Assembly: GCA_905142475.1 (NCBI GenBank)
Contig: LR990730.1
Location: 5,055,501-5,119,500, forward strand
DNA: 64,000 bases
Origin: Xanthomonas hydrangeae
Lineage (GTDB): Bacteria; Pseudomonadota; Gammaproteobacteria; Xanthomonadales; Xanthomonadaceae
Direction of reading: 5' to 3'
Of this stretch, positions 26,615-37,135 are shown piece after piece; positions within the stretch are counted from its first letter, which is position 1, and each line of letters starts with the position of its first letter. The notes under the pieces were generated by a model. That model made no database searches. It was not told the origin of the DNA and saw nothing but the letters and a program-made list of their open reading frames with translations. The position numbers were made by a program, and so were the translations under genes.

Positions 26615-27997
26615 TTAGAAGCTGTACTTGGTGGTGAACTGCAGGCGCGAGATGTCGCCGGAATCGCCGTTTTCAGCTTCGCGGCGGCCGTACATCAGCT
26701 CTGCACCCACATCGACCTTGGGCAGCGGCGAATAGAAGACGTTGGCGCGGATGCTCTGCTGCGACTTGCTCGCCAGCCCGCCGGTATTGGCGATGTCGTG
26801 GTCGTAATCCACGCGCGAATACATGATGGTGCTGCGCAGCTTGGCGTTGTAGTCGTGGCGCCACGCCACCCAACCAGCCACGGTGCTGACGGTCTGGATG
26901 TTGCCGTCCATGTCGATTTCCACGTCCGAGCCGTTGCCCAGACCCAGATAGCGGCCAAGGCCTTCGCCGTAGCTGAGCTGATAGCGCAGGTCGTTGTTGG
27001 AGTTGATGATCCAGCGCCCGCCGCCGGCGATGGCGCCGCCGAAGTCGGTGTCGTTGGTCAGCGCGCTGCGCGTGCGGTACTGGCGCGCGATCGCCGACAG
27101 CCCGAACGTGCCCCAGGTGCCCTTCCAGTTGTAGCGCGCGGTCAGGTCCGGCATCGCGCCATGGTCCGAGGCCAGGATGGTGTTGCCACCCTGGTAGGGC
27201 GTGGTCAGCGTCTCGGGATTTTCTGCCGACACGCTGAAGGCACCGCGGGTGTAGCGAATCTGGGTCTGACGGCTGAATAGCGCGCCGTCGGTCGGCCCGA
27301 CGATGTCGGCCGCCTCGGGCAGGATCGTGGAATCGATGAAGTTGGACCAGGTCTGGCCGGCCAGCCAGTTGTTCCAGCTCACGTAGGCATGGCGCAAGGT
27401 GCCGCCGTACAGATTGTTGACCTGGTTGGCCAGCGCGTTGCCGAAGAAATCCAGCTCGATGAAGCCGGTAAGCTTGTCGCCGTTATCGGTGACGGTGTCC
27501 ACGCCCAGATTGAAGCGCGAGAACTTGGCATGGAAGTCGGTGTCGGTGCTGGAGGCCTGGCCGCCGACCGGGGTCTGCGTCGGGATATACAGGTACCGCC
27601 CCACCGCGCCTTCGGGCAACGCGCCGTCGCTGGTGCGGGTGGTCATGAAGTCGGCCTTGATGAAACCGCCAAAACGAAACGTTGTCCCCGGCAACGCGTT
27701 CGGCGTGATGCTGCTCAGCTGGATCGGCTTCTTGCCGGCAGGCACGACAGGTGCGGCCGGCGTCTGCGCCTGCAAGGTGCGCACCTCGGTCACCTGCGTC
27801 TGGGTCTGGGTAATCTGGCCCTGCTGTTGCTGCTGCGCAGAGACCAGCAGTTGTACCTGACGCTCGAGCTCGGCAATGCGCGTTTCCAGTGCCTTTTCCT
27901 TGGCGGTTTGCGCGAAGGCAACGCCCGGCAGAATGCTCGCCACAAACAACGCAGCCGCCAACGGATGGCGCACCAATGGTGCAGTACGGTGTTTCAT
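26615..27997 (-). CDS. DcaP-type trimeric outer-membrane porin
   Basis: The 460-residue product has a signal peptide to about residue 29 (LFVASILPGVAFA). A predicted coiled coil follows (ETRIAELERQVQLLVSAQ, then Gln-rich). The rest is a barrel starting FRFGGFIKADFMTTRTSDG and ending in Phe (QFTTKYSF). The order of an N-terminal coiled coil and a 16-stranded barrel matches DcaP, which passes small dicarboxylates and similar anions. ATG 27997 has a strong GGGAGAGGGG site. Standing first in a unit with yjcH-actP and divergent from acs, it likely supplies acetate or related acids across the outer membrane. Confidence 0.88.
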   Translation of the reverse strand: MKHRTAPLVRHPLAAALFVASILPGVAFAQTAKEKALETRIAELERQVQLLVSAQQQQQGQITQTQTQVTEVRTLQAQTPAAPVVPAGKKPIQLSSITPNALPGTTFRFGGFIKADFMTTRTSDGALPEGAVGRYLYIPTQTPVGGQASSTDTDFHAKFSRFNLGVDTVTDNGDKLTGFIELDFFGNALANQVNNLYGGTLRHAYVSWNNWLAGQTWSNFIDSTILPEAADIVGPTDGALFSRQTQIRYTRGAFSVSAENPETLTTPYQGGNTILASDHGAMPDLTARYNWKGTWGTFGLSAIARQYRTRSALTNDTDFGGAIAGGGRWIINSNNDLRYQLSYGEGLGRYLGLGNGSDVEIDMDGNIQTVSTVAGWVAWRHDYNAKLRSTIMYSRVDYDHDIANTGGLASKSQQSIRANVFYSPLPKVDVGAELMYGRREAENGDSGDISRLQFTTKYSF

Positions 27998-28172
27998 AGA
28001 CCCCTCTCCCCAATGAAGGCCTCGCGCTTGATGGCGATGCTGTGCGGAGCGTGAGGCAGTCCGCACTTGCGAGCCTATTCGCCTTTGGTCGTAGCTGCAA
28101 CGCAGCATTCCACAAGGTGACCGATCGTCGCACTAGAACCGGGAACGGATTTGGGATAACGCGCTCTGGCGG

Positions 28173-28189
28173 TTAAGACCAAGGTCTAA
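28173..28189. promoter_or_regulatory. Palindrome in the acs/porin divergent promoter
   Basis: AGACC-AA-GGTCT within TTAAGACCAAGGTCTAA lies about 105 bp upstream of the acs start, between the two divergent units. It is a candidate site for the LuxR-type response regulator encoded downstream of acs. Confidence 0.5.
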
Positions 28190-28292
28190 GGCCCGGTTGA
28201 ACGCCGGGACAGAATGGATACGGCACACTGATTGTCTACCGAGGGCGGCTGTCGCGCTCTCTTCCGACAAGTTCATCGCAAGTGAGGGTGCC

Positions 28293-30236
<1,944 letters not shown>

Positions 30237-30491
30237 CGCGCGTTGGGAATGGGGAGTTGGGAATGGGGAATCGGCAGAGCGGTTCCCTGAGGAGTGGAGA
30301 GTCGATAGTCGGGGTGGGGTTTTTGTAAAAGCGGCTCCCCCGCTCGTCTCTCTCCACTTCGGATTTTTTTGATTTTTAAAGCTCGCCACACTGACATCCG
30401 TTGCTCGTTGCTCCTTCTTTACTTGCTTTTGCTGCCTTTCGCTTCTGCTTTTGCGATTCCCCACTCCCCACTCCCGATTCCCGGCCCCTCA

Positions 30492-31160
30492 ATGACCACC
30501 CTGCTGATCGCCGACGACCATCCCCTGTTCCGTGAGGCCTTGCGCGGGGCGGTGCAACGTGTGATGCCGGGGGTGCTGTTGTTCGAGGCCGACACGGTGG
30601 ATGCGTTGTACACCCTGGCCGATGCGCAACCGGATGCCGATCTGTTGTTGATGGATCTCAACATGCCGGGCGCGCAGGGATTCAGTGCGTTGGTGCACAT
30701 GCGTTCGCTGCATCCGCAGTTGCCGGTGGTGGTGGTGTCCGCACGCGAGGAGCCCACCGTGATGCGTCGCGCCATCGACCATGGTGCGTTCGGTTTCATT
30801 CCCAAATCCGCAGACTCGGACACCATCGGGCGCGCGTTGGCCACGGTGCTCGATGGCGAGCGCTGGATCCCGGCCGAAGCGCAGAACCTGCCGCCCACCT
30901 GCAGCGAAGAACGCGAAGTGGGCCAGCGCCTGCGCGATCTCACCCCGCAACAATTCCGCGTGCTGCAGATGCTCGGCGCCGGGCGCCTCAACAAGCAGAT
31001 CGCCTACGACTTCGGCGTATCCGAAGCCACCATCAAGGCGCATGTCACCGCGATCCTGCGCAAGCTCGGCGTCACCAACCGCACCCAGGCGGTGCTGATG
31101 GCCGGCAAGCTTGCCATCGATGCCGACGGCATCGTGCTGCCGCCACCGGAAGAAGACTGA
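30492..31160 (+). CDS. crbR: NarL/LuxR-type response regulator, likely acetate-switch regulator (CrbR/ErdR type)
   Basis: The 222-residue protein starts MTTLLIADDHPLF. The receiver domain has the acidic pair, the phospho-Asp in DLLLMDLNMPG, the Thr/Ser site VVVSARE and Lys in FIPKSADSD. The C-terminal LuxR helix-turn-helix (about residues 150-215) reads LTPQQFRVLQMLGAGRLNKQ and VSEATIKAHVTAILRKL. CrbR in Vibrio and ErdR in Pseudomonas have this build and activate acs. The position directly after acs supports the same role. The partner is probably the SSS-domain kinase at 48989-52438. The link to acs control is inferred from family and context. Confidence 0.82.
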   Translation: MTTLLIADDHPLFREALRGAVQRVMPGVLLFEADTVDALYTLADAQPDADLLLMDLNMPGAQGFSALVHMRSLHPQLPVVVVSAREEPTVMRRAIDHGAFGFIPKSADSDTIGRALATVLDGERWIPAEAQNLPPTCSEEREVGQRLRDLTPQQFRVLQMLGAGRLNKQIAYDFGVSEATIKAHVTAILRKLGVTNRTQAVLMAGKLAIDADGIVLPPPEED

Positions 31161-31225
31161 GCGCGGCTGGCGCACTGCTGCGGCCATCAGTCACCTCATT
31201 TTTTCGGTGCATCCGCCGACTGCAA

Positions 31226-31720
31226 TCAGCGCAAAGACCGGCCGGTGCAGACCTTCGACGTGCTTTGCGGCGCTGGCACGTGCCACACCTCGTTGTCGTG
31301 TTCGTCGCTGCCTTCGTAGAGGGCGTAGCGCCCATCGTCCTGACGATGCATGGTCGGGCTGAAGGTGATGAAATCGACACGGCCGTCCGGGTCGATGAAC
31401 TGCATCTCGCCTCCGCACACGAAATTGGACCCCGGTTCCTGACCAAGTGCAGCGCAGGTCACCTGCGAGGTCTCCGCACGCACGACGCGGCTCACCTTTG
31501 GCCTGATCAGGCCGCGGTCTGCGGCATCGCAGAAGTAATCGGCGATGACCGTGCGCATCTCACGCTGCGACGGCATCCAGGGCGGGCAGCTGTAGGCATC
31601 GGCCGTGCAGCTGGGGACAAGGCCCCCACCTTCAGGGTGATCCGGCGCGGCAGCAAACGCGGTTTGACATGACAGCAACAGGCATGCGGCCGCAGCCAGC
31701 AGGGGAAGATGGGAAGGCAT
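31226..31720 (-). CDS. Exported protein of unknown function
   Basis: The 164-residue product has a signal peptide (LLAAAACLLLSCQTAFA). The mature domain contains several Cys (VPSCTADAYSC, YFCDAADRG, VTCAALG, NFVCGGEM, KVCTGRS), enough for up to three disulfides. A repeated acidic pattern appears late (IDPDGRVDFITFSP and YEGSDEHDNEV). No family is recognised. It is a single gene after the response regulator on the opposite strand. Confidence 0.65.
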   Translation of the reverse strand: MPSHLPLLAAAACLLLSCQTAFAAAPDHPEGGGLVPSCTADAYSCPPWMPSQREMRTVIADYFCDAADRGLIRPKVSRVVRAETSQVTCAALGQEPGSNFVCGGEMQFIDPDGRVDFITFSPTMHRQDDGRYALYEGSDEHDNEVWHVPAPQSTSKVCTGRSLR

Positions 31721-31990
31721 TGCGCGTGCGGGTTCGGCATGGGGAGGAGCAATCTACCTTATGACCACAGCGCCGGTTCCGGCCGATGCGTGCATTGCGT
31801 CTGCCATGCAGTGCGATGCATCGCAGCATGCGATGCGTGCGCTACACCGCCACTGGCCCGGTGCCAGGTCCTCGCCCTGGTAGACGCCAGCCCCCGATGC
31901 TGCGCATGCGCTCGCTCTGCCAGCACTTTCAGGCGCATGGCATGCTGTACGCCTGCGGCGCGTCGGTGCGTGCCGGTCTCCAGGGGATCC

Positions 31991-32911
31991 ATGCACACGT
32001 TTTCTTTCTCGCGCAGCCCGCTTGTGCTGGCCCTTGTGCTGGCTGTGCTCGGCTGCGGCAGTGCGCAGGCCAACGACAGCAGCTTCGGCGACGACAACGG
32101 CACCATCCGCCTGTTGCATCAGCCCGATATCAGCATGGACAAGGAAGCCTTGCTGCTCAGCGAAGAGCGCGTGCAGGTGGACTATGTGTTCACCAACAAC
32201 AGCGAGCGTGCGTTGACTGTGCCGATCGCCTTCCCGATGCCGCCGATGTACTTCGGCATGGCCGACCACAGCGAGCTGACCGATTTCAAACTGTGGGTGG
32301 ACGGCAAACCGATCGCCACCACGCGCAAACTCGTCGTGCTGCTGGACGATGGCAGCGACATTTCCAAGGCGTTCGCAGCGAGCGGCTGGAGTGCGCACGA
32401 TGTTGCGACGTTCACCGAATCGGGCACCGCGCCAAAAGGACGCAAGCCATTGCCCGCGCGCTGGATCGACTCCGACCAGCAGCCACGCTTCACACTCAGC
32501 GAGTATTTCGTCTGGCAGCAACTGTTTCCCGCGCGACGCAGCGTGCAGATCCGGCATGCCTACGCGCCCAGCGTGTCCACCGGCGTGCCGCAGAGCAGCG
32601 CATTCCTGCTGGAATCGTATGCGAAAGACACCTGTATTGAGCCCGCGACCAGGACCAGCATGCAACGCCGCGAAGGTGAGCACGGCCTGGGCTGGGCCAA
32701 CCTGCGCTATGTGCTGACCACCGGCAAGAACTGGAACGGCCCGATCAAGGATTTTCAGCTGACCATCCGCAAGCAGGCGGCGAGCGACATGCTCAGCCTG
32801 TGCTTCGAGGGCGCGCTGAAAAAGATCGATCCGCTGACCTTCCAGTTCAAGCAAACCAACTTCGTGCCGATGCGCGATCTCAACCTGCTGTTCGTGCGTC
32901 TTCCCGAGTGA
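31991..32911 (+). CDS. DUF4424 family exported protein
   Basis: From ATG 31991 the product has 306 residues with a signal peptide ending near GSAQA; a Cys in LGCGSAQ could make it a lipoprotein. The body starts NDSSFGDDNGTIRLLHQPDI and continues with MDKEALLLSEERVQVDYVF and TVPIAFPMPPMYFG, the DUF4424 pattern of an exported beta-rich protein. The function of the family is unknown. The region 31721-31990 upstream shows nothing recognisable beyond GC-rich non-coding sequence. Confidence 0.75.
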   Translation: MHTFSFSRSPLVLALVLAVLGCGSAQANDSSFGDDNGTIRLLHQPDISMDKEALLLSEERVQVDYVFTNNSERALTVPIAFPMPPMYFGMADHSELTDFKLWVDGKPIATTRKLVVLLDDGSDISKAFAASGWSAHDVATFTESGTAPKGRKPLPARWIDSDQQPRFTLSEYFVWQQLFPARRSVQIRHAYAPSVSTGVPQSSAFLLESYAKDTCIEPATRTSMQRREGEHGLGWANLRYVLTTGKNWNGPIKDFQLTIRKQAASDMLSLCFEGALKKIDPLTFQFKQTNFVPMRDLNLLFVRLPE

Positions 32912-33163
32912 CGCACGTGCGCGCCGACTCGCACATCGACAACGCATGCATCCATCCGCAGAGCGCAATGACGATCGACACGCTATACCCACGCTGCGCA
33001 AACGCGGCACACACCCAGCCGCATTTCTAGCAAGCCCAAGCGTCCTGGCGTGATCGCCTCCACACCCGTGTACCGCGCGCCATCCCAGTTGTCGATATCA
33101 CCATTGACCATCAGCTGATGCCCGGGCAAGTCTCGGAGTCCCAGGACGCTTTGCGGAGATGGC

Positions 33164-33754
33164 ATGACGAGACGTGTTCCCTGGCTCTGGATCGGCTTGC
33201 TGGCGGCGTGTGCATTGATTGCAGCACTGGCATGGCAGAACAAGCAACTGCGTGCGCAACAGCAGTGGCTACAGACGCGGGTCAGCACGCCGTATGACGG
33301 CATGTACGTGCCGCGCATCGAGGTGACCGATGCCGATGGCAGGCGTCACCTGCTGGGGGCGCCGCAGGGCCAGGCGCAGGTACTGTTCTTTTTCACGACC
33401 ACGTGTCCGTATTGCCAGCGCTCCGCACCGACCGTGCTGCGTGCCGCGCGGCAGTTACAGGCCAACCTGCCGGGCCGGCCGCAGTTGCTCGGTGTGTGCC
33501 AGTGCGATGCGGCGCAGGCCGCGCGCTATGCGCATGTGCACGGCTTCGATTTTCCGGTGGTCACGTTGACCGATCGTCGCACGCTGATGTTGTTCCGTGC
33601 GCGCAACGTGCCGCTGCTGATGGCCATCGATGGGCAGGGGCGCGTGCGCCATTCCCGTCTTGGCGTGTTCGATACCACGGAGCGGGTGCAGGACCTGGTT
33701 GCCGCATTGCGCCGCATGGACGCGCCAGCGGCTTTTGCAACGGTGAAGGAGTAA
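33164..33754 (+). CDS. Membrane-anchored thioredoxin-like protein (CPYC)
   Basis: This 196-residue protein has an N-terminal membrane anchor (WIGLLAACALIAALAW). A TlpA/AhpC-like thioredoxin fold faces the periplasm: QVLFFFTTTCPYCQRSAPTVL carries the redox CPYC, and NVPLLMAIDGQGRV includes the cis-Pro region. It should exchange disulfides in the periplasm. The next gene starts three bases after the stop and encodes a small exported peptide with six Cys, a likely substrate. MauD-type proteins serve a comparable role for the Cys-rich methylamine dehydrogenase light chain. Confidence 0.82.
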   Translation: MTRRVPWLWIGLLAACALIAALAWQNKQLRAQQQWLQTRVSTPYDGMYVPRIEVTDADGRRHLLGAPQGQAQVLFFFTTTCPYCQRSAPTVLRAARQLQANLPGRPQLLGVCQCDAAQAARYAHVHGFDFPVVTLTDRRTLMLFRARNVPLLMAIDGQGRVRHSRLGVFDTTERVQDLVAALRRMDAPAAFATVKE

Positions 33755-33757
33755 TGC

Positions 33758-33961
33758 ATGAAGAAGCGTTGGGTGACTTTGCGGAGTGCGTTGATGGCGG
33801 CGACGTTTCTGGCCAGTACCGGTTTCGGTGCATTCCAGGTGATGGCAGTCGATAACGCACAGCCGAAAACCGAATCGTGTAGTGCATGGGCCTGCAAGGC
33901 GGAGTGTCCGGAGTTCGGCGGCGATTTGGGACAGGGCAACGTCTGCTATTGCTGCGGCTAA
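33758..33961 (+). CDS. Small secreted Cys-rich peptide
   Basis: This is a 67-residue product with ribosome site AAGGAG five bases before the ATG. Residues 1-30 are a signal peptide (LMAATFLASTGFGAFQVMA). The mature peptide of about 37 residues holds six Cys spaced C-x4-C-x3-C-x12-C-x-C-C in ESCSAWACKAEC and GNVCYCCG. Six Cys could form three disulfides. It is the second gene of a two-gene unit with a CPYC thioredoxin-like protein, which suggests assisted oxidation. The family is not recognised; it could be a small toxin-like or signalling peptide, or a protein subunit. Confidence 0.7.
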   Translation: MKKRWVTLRSALMAATFLASTGFGAFQVMAVDNAQPKTESCSAWACKAECPEFGGDLGQGNVCYCCG

Positions 33962-34075
33962 GAGCGGCGATCAAAACCACTGAGCAGCGGCCAGGCGGTC
34001 ACGGCCGGTGCTCGGAATCGGCATGCACTACTCGTACACTGCGGTTCTGAGCGCGCCGTCCGCACCCACCTGGCC

Positions 34076-34104
34076 ACTGCTCGCTATGTTTTGTTAGCCA
34101 CTCC
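34076..34104. repeat. Terminal motif of the composite repeat family, solo copy
   Basis: CTGCTCGCTATGTTTTGTTAGCCAC matches the ends of the composite repeats at 42178-42198 and 53240-53262, and a further solo copy at about 38889-38911 (GCGCTAGGTTTGCTAGCCGCTCC). The solo copy here overlaps the 3' end of the GH43 gene. Confidence 0.6.
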
Positions 34105-35784
34105 ACGTCTGATGGCGGGGTCCCCCCGGACCCCGCCGTTTGCCAGCACTACTGCGCAGTGCAGCGCGCGATAACTGAAATCACGCAACACCACCGCGCC
34201 TTGCTGCGCGGCGTAGATGCCGAGCTGCAGGCTTAAAAATCCACCGAACACGTTGTGGTGAAAGCCGGACATTTCCATGCGCGTGGGGTGACGGATCCAC
34301 TGCCGACCATCGTCGAACGAATATTCGAAGGTCACCACGTGCGCATCGTTGCTCAGACGCAGGCGGATACGTCGGTGCGTATTGGGCGCGCGTGCCCACA
34401 CCAGTTCTTCGGAGTACTCGTAGGTCTTGATGGTGTCGGGCGTAACGCCGATGCCGACGAAGGCCTTGTGGTTGTAGAACAGCAACAGGCCGCCCTCGGC
34501 ATTGCCGGTGAGCTCCAGCGTGACCTCGGCGACGTAGCTGCGATCGGGCACGCCACAGGTCAGTGGCGAGCTGTCGGCCGGCGAGCTGCCGGAACAGGCC
34601 AGCATGAGCGACCGATTCGCCCGTTGCACCCGCGCCTGCTCGCCGGGCTTGGGTGCATGCAGGCTCCATTGGGTGCCGAACTTGTCGGTCGAAAAATCAT
34701 CCGACAAGGCAAAGCCGCTGAGCGCAGCGTTGCCGGTGGAGTCTGCGCGTGCAGGCGTGCGCAATGGCTTGGACAGATCGCCGCCAATCGCGCGAAACCA
34801 GCCATCGGCGGTCCATTCGATCGGCTCCAGCAGCGTCTGCCGGCCCAGCGTGCGGAAGCCGTTTTCGTAAGCGTGGTAGACCATCCACCAGTCGCCACGC
34901 GGCCCCTGCACCAGCGAAGCATGTCCGCGCGACCACCACGGCTCCTGTTCGGACTGGGTGCGCACCAGCGGATTGCGCGGGCAGTGTTCCCATGGCCCGT
35001 GCACCGAGCGCGAGCGCGCGGCGATGACCATATGCCCGGTCACCGGCCCGGCGGTGCCGCCGACGGCGGTGACCAGATACAGCCAGCCGTTGTGCCAGGT
35101 CAGCTTGGGGCCTTCGGGGGCGAAGTTCTCCACGATCCAGTCGTCGGGATAGCGCCATGGCGCGTACGCCGGTTCCAGCTGCCCGTCGGTAGCCAGACCG
35201 TCGTCGCGCAGGCGGATCTTGCGGATGCCGTTGACGAACAGATAGCGCTTGCCGTCTTCGCCCACCACATGACCGGGGTCGATGCAGCCGGCGATCTTCA
35301 GGTCGATCGGCGCGCTCCAGGGCCCGCGGATGTCGTCGGCCCAGATCACGAAGATCGACCAGCCCTTGTCGTCCGGATTGGCCGGGATGTAGATGAAATA
35401 GCGGCCAGCGTGCTTGCACAGGTCCAGCGCCCAGATCGTGCCCAGCTGTTGGCGCAGCGCCGGGCCGATCGGTGTCCAGTTGACCAGGTCGGTGGAATGC
35501 CAGAGCACGATGCCCGGATAGGAAAGGAACGACGAAAACGTCATGTAGTAGTCGTCGCCATCCTTGAGGATGGTGGGGTCGGGGTGATCGCCGGCCACGA
35601 TGGGATTGAGGTAGCTGCCGTTGCCCAGATCCGCCTTGCGCTGGCCTTCGATGCCGCGCGCCCACTGCGGCGTGCGTGCGCAGGCCACGTTCGCGTCGCC
35701 CACCAGGGCGCTCGGCGACAGCGGCGCGACTACGGCGCCTGCGGCAAGCACCTTGAACAACTCCCGGCGGGTGGTGGTTGGCAT
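34084..35784 (-). CDS. Glycoside hydrolase family 43 enzyme, Tat-exported
   Basis: From ATG 35784 (MPTTTRRELFKVLAAG, a Tat signal) the product has 566 residues. The five-bladed propeller shows the catalytic-base region VAGDHPDPTILKDGDDYYMT, a pKa-modulator region CIDPGHVVGEDGK and the acid in NFAPEGPKLTWHNG. A C-terminal concanavalin-like domain (about 355-540) contains FSTDKFGTQWSLHAPKPG and FEYSFDDGRQW. GH43 covers beta-xylosidases and arabinofuranosidases acting on plant cell walls. The last 20 or so residues (ANGGVRGDPAIRRG) run through a hairpin and a repeat end, so the C-terminus looks altered. It diverges from the fucose operon. Confidence 0.85.
   Translation of the reverse strand: MPTTTRRELFKVLAAGAVVAPLSPSALVGDANVACARTPQWARGIEGQRKADLGNGSYLNPIVAGDHPDPTILKDGDDYYMTFSSFLSYPGIVLWHSTDLVNWTPIGPALRQQLGTIWALDLCKHAGRYFIYIPANPDDKGWSIFVIWADDIRGPWSAPIDLKIAGCIDPGHVVGEDGKRYLFVNGIRKIRLRDDGLATDGQLEPAYAPWRYPDDWIVENFAPEGPKLTWHNGWLYLVTAVGGTAGPVTGHMVIAARSRSVHGPWEHCPRNPLVRTQSEQEPWWSRGHASLVQGPRGDWWMVYHAYENGFRTLGRQTLLEPIEWTADGWFRAIGGDLSKPLRTPARADSTGNAALSGFALSDDFSTDKFGTQWSLHAPKPGEQARVQRANRSLMLACSGSSPADSSPLTCGVPDRSYVAEVTLELTGNAEGGLLLFYNHKAFVGIGVTPDTIKTYEYSEELVWARAPNTHRRIRLRLSNDAHVVTFEYSFDDGRQWIRHPTRMEMSGFHHNVFGGFLSLQLGIYAAQQGAVVLRDFSYRALHCAVVLANGGVRGDPAIRRGVANKT
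34114..34137 (-). terminator. Strong GC hairpin inside the 3' end of the GH43 gene
   Basis: GGCGGGGTCC, loop CCCC and the exact complement form a 10-bp stem. It lies about 30 bases before the GH43 stop, so the present stop probably lies beyond the original one. Confidence 0.55.
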
Positions 35785-35990
35785 GCGTGCGATTCGTGCG
35801 GACGGGCTGGTATCTAGCCTCAGGCATCGGAACGAGGCAACCGCGCAGGCGGCTTTATAGGAAGCGGTGATGGCAGCTGTGGATTTCGACATAGATCACA
35901 AGCGGCACCACCCTGCGCTACCGCTCCCAGCGCTTGCAGTGGCGCTGCGCTGAATCAACACGCCCCATTTTGCTGCACTGCAGCGTGATC

Positions 35991-36025
35991 TGTTCACTTA
36001 TGATTGCGATATTCATATGCGAACA
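35991..36025. promoter_or_regulatory. Candidate operator upstream of the fucose operon
   Basis: TGTTC-ACT-TATG, 11 bases and CATA-TGC-GAACA form an imperfect palindrome (9 of 12 per arm) 103 bp before the first fucose gene, in the promoter region shared with the divergent GH43 gene. Confidence 0.5.
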
Positions 36026-36127
36026 GTCCGGCACCGGCCGGCTGGTGGACGTTGCGATGCCCAGCTGCTGCTTTCCAGATTCCGTACGCACCTGCCTGAT
36101 CACCGCCAAGCCTGCGGAGCGTCGCGC

Positions 36128-37135
36128 GTGAGCGTTCCGCGGCAGCGTCTGGGCACCACCGACGTGCAGCTCTCGGCGCTGGGCTTTGGCGCCGCACCGA
36201 TCGGCAATCTGTACACCGAGGTCGACGAGGGCGACGCACTGGCTGCAGTGGAGGGCGCGTACGAGGCCGGTATCCGCCATTTCGACACCGCGCCGTACTA
36301 CGGCTATGGGCTGAGCGAGACGCGTCTGGGCCGTGGCCTGGCCGGTGTGCCGCGCGCTGCCTACACGCTGTCGACCAAGGTAGGGCGCTGCCTCTACGAC
36401 GATGCGCAAGCCGCCACAGGCCGCGACGGCTTCGCAGTGGCCGGCCGCCGCGCCGCGTTCGACTACAGCAGCGATGGCGTGCGGCGCGCGTTCGCGTCCA
36501 GCCTGGAGCGCCTGGGCACCGATTACATCGACGTGCTGCTGCTGCACGACATCGGCGCGCTGACCCACGGCGACAACCACGCCCACGTCCTGCGCCAGGC
36601 CTTGGAGGAGGCCTTGCCGGCGATGGCGGCGCTAAAGGCGGCCGGTGCCTGTGGGGCGATCGGGCTGGGCGTCAACGAGCAGGAGGTGGCACTGGAGGTG
36701 CTGCCGCGCTTCCCGCTCGATTGCGTGATGCTAGCCGGCCGCTACACGCTGCTGGAACAGCACGGCGCCCGCGCGCTGCTCGATCAGGCACAGCAGCGCA
36801 ACGTGGCGATCCTGTCGGCCGGTCCGTATAGCTCGGGCCTGCTCAGCGACGCACGCGGCCCCGGTGCGACCTACAACTACGCGCCGGTCGATACCGCCAC
36901 CTTGCAGCATGCCCAGCGCCTGTATGCAGCCTGCGCGGCGTTCGATGTGGATATCGGTGCGGTGGCGCTGCAGTTCCCGCTGGCGCATCCGACAGTCACC
37001 ACCGTGGTGGCCGGCATGCGCACCGTGGCCGAGGTGCAATCGGCCACCACGCGCCTGCAGACATCGATTCCGCCAGCGCTGTGGCAACGCCTGCGCGATG
37101 ATGGCCTGCTCGCTGCGGACATGCCCACGCCATGA
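36128..37135 (+). CDS. Aldo/keto reductase, probable L-fucose dehydrogenase
   Basis: From GTG 36128 (SVPRQRLGTTDVQLSALG) the product has 335 residues; earlier starts add sequence without AKR similarity. AKR catalytic residues are visible: Asp and Tyr in HFDTAPYYGYGLSE and Lys in LSTKVGR. The His is in LLLHDIG. Related proteins (D-threo-aldose 1-dehydrogenase) oxidise L-fucose to L-fucono-1,5-lactone with NAD(P). It heads a four-gene run whose other members match the next steps of non-phosphorylating fucose breakdown, and its stop overlaps the lactonase start by four bases. Confidence 0.88.
   Translation: MSVPRQRLGTTDVQLSALGFGAAPIGNLYTEVDEGDALAAVEGAYEAGIRHFDTAPYYGYGLSETRLGRGLAGVPRAAYTLSTKVGRCLYDDAQAATGRDGFAVAGRRAAFDYSSDGVRRAFASSLERLGTDYIDVLLLHDIGALTHGDNHAHVLRQALEEALPAMAALKAAGACGAIGLGVNEQEVALEVLPRFPLDCVMLAGRYTLLEQHGARALLDQAQQRNVAILSAGPYSSGLLSDARGPGATYNYAPVDTATLQHAQRLYAACAAFDVDIGAVALQFPLAHPTVTTVVAGMRTVAEVQSATTRLQTSIPPALWQRLRDDGLLAADMPTP

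Noticed and set aside
31721..31990. GC-rich leader before the DUF4424 gene considered as a riboswitch
   Set aside because: Several short inverted repeats exist, but no conserved riboswitch core was found by eye.
32983..33165. Minus-strand frame reading MPSPQSVLGLRDLPGHQLMV between the DUF4424 and thioredoxin-like genes
   Set aside because: The sequence looks somewhat protein-like, but no family is recognised, it is short, and its start overlaps the start of the thioredoxin-like gene. It could be a gene fragment.
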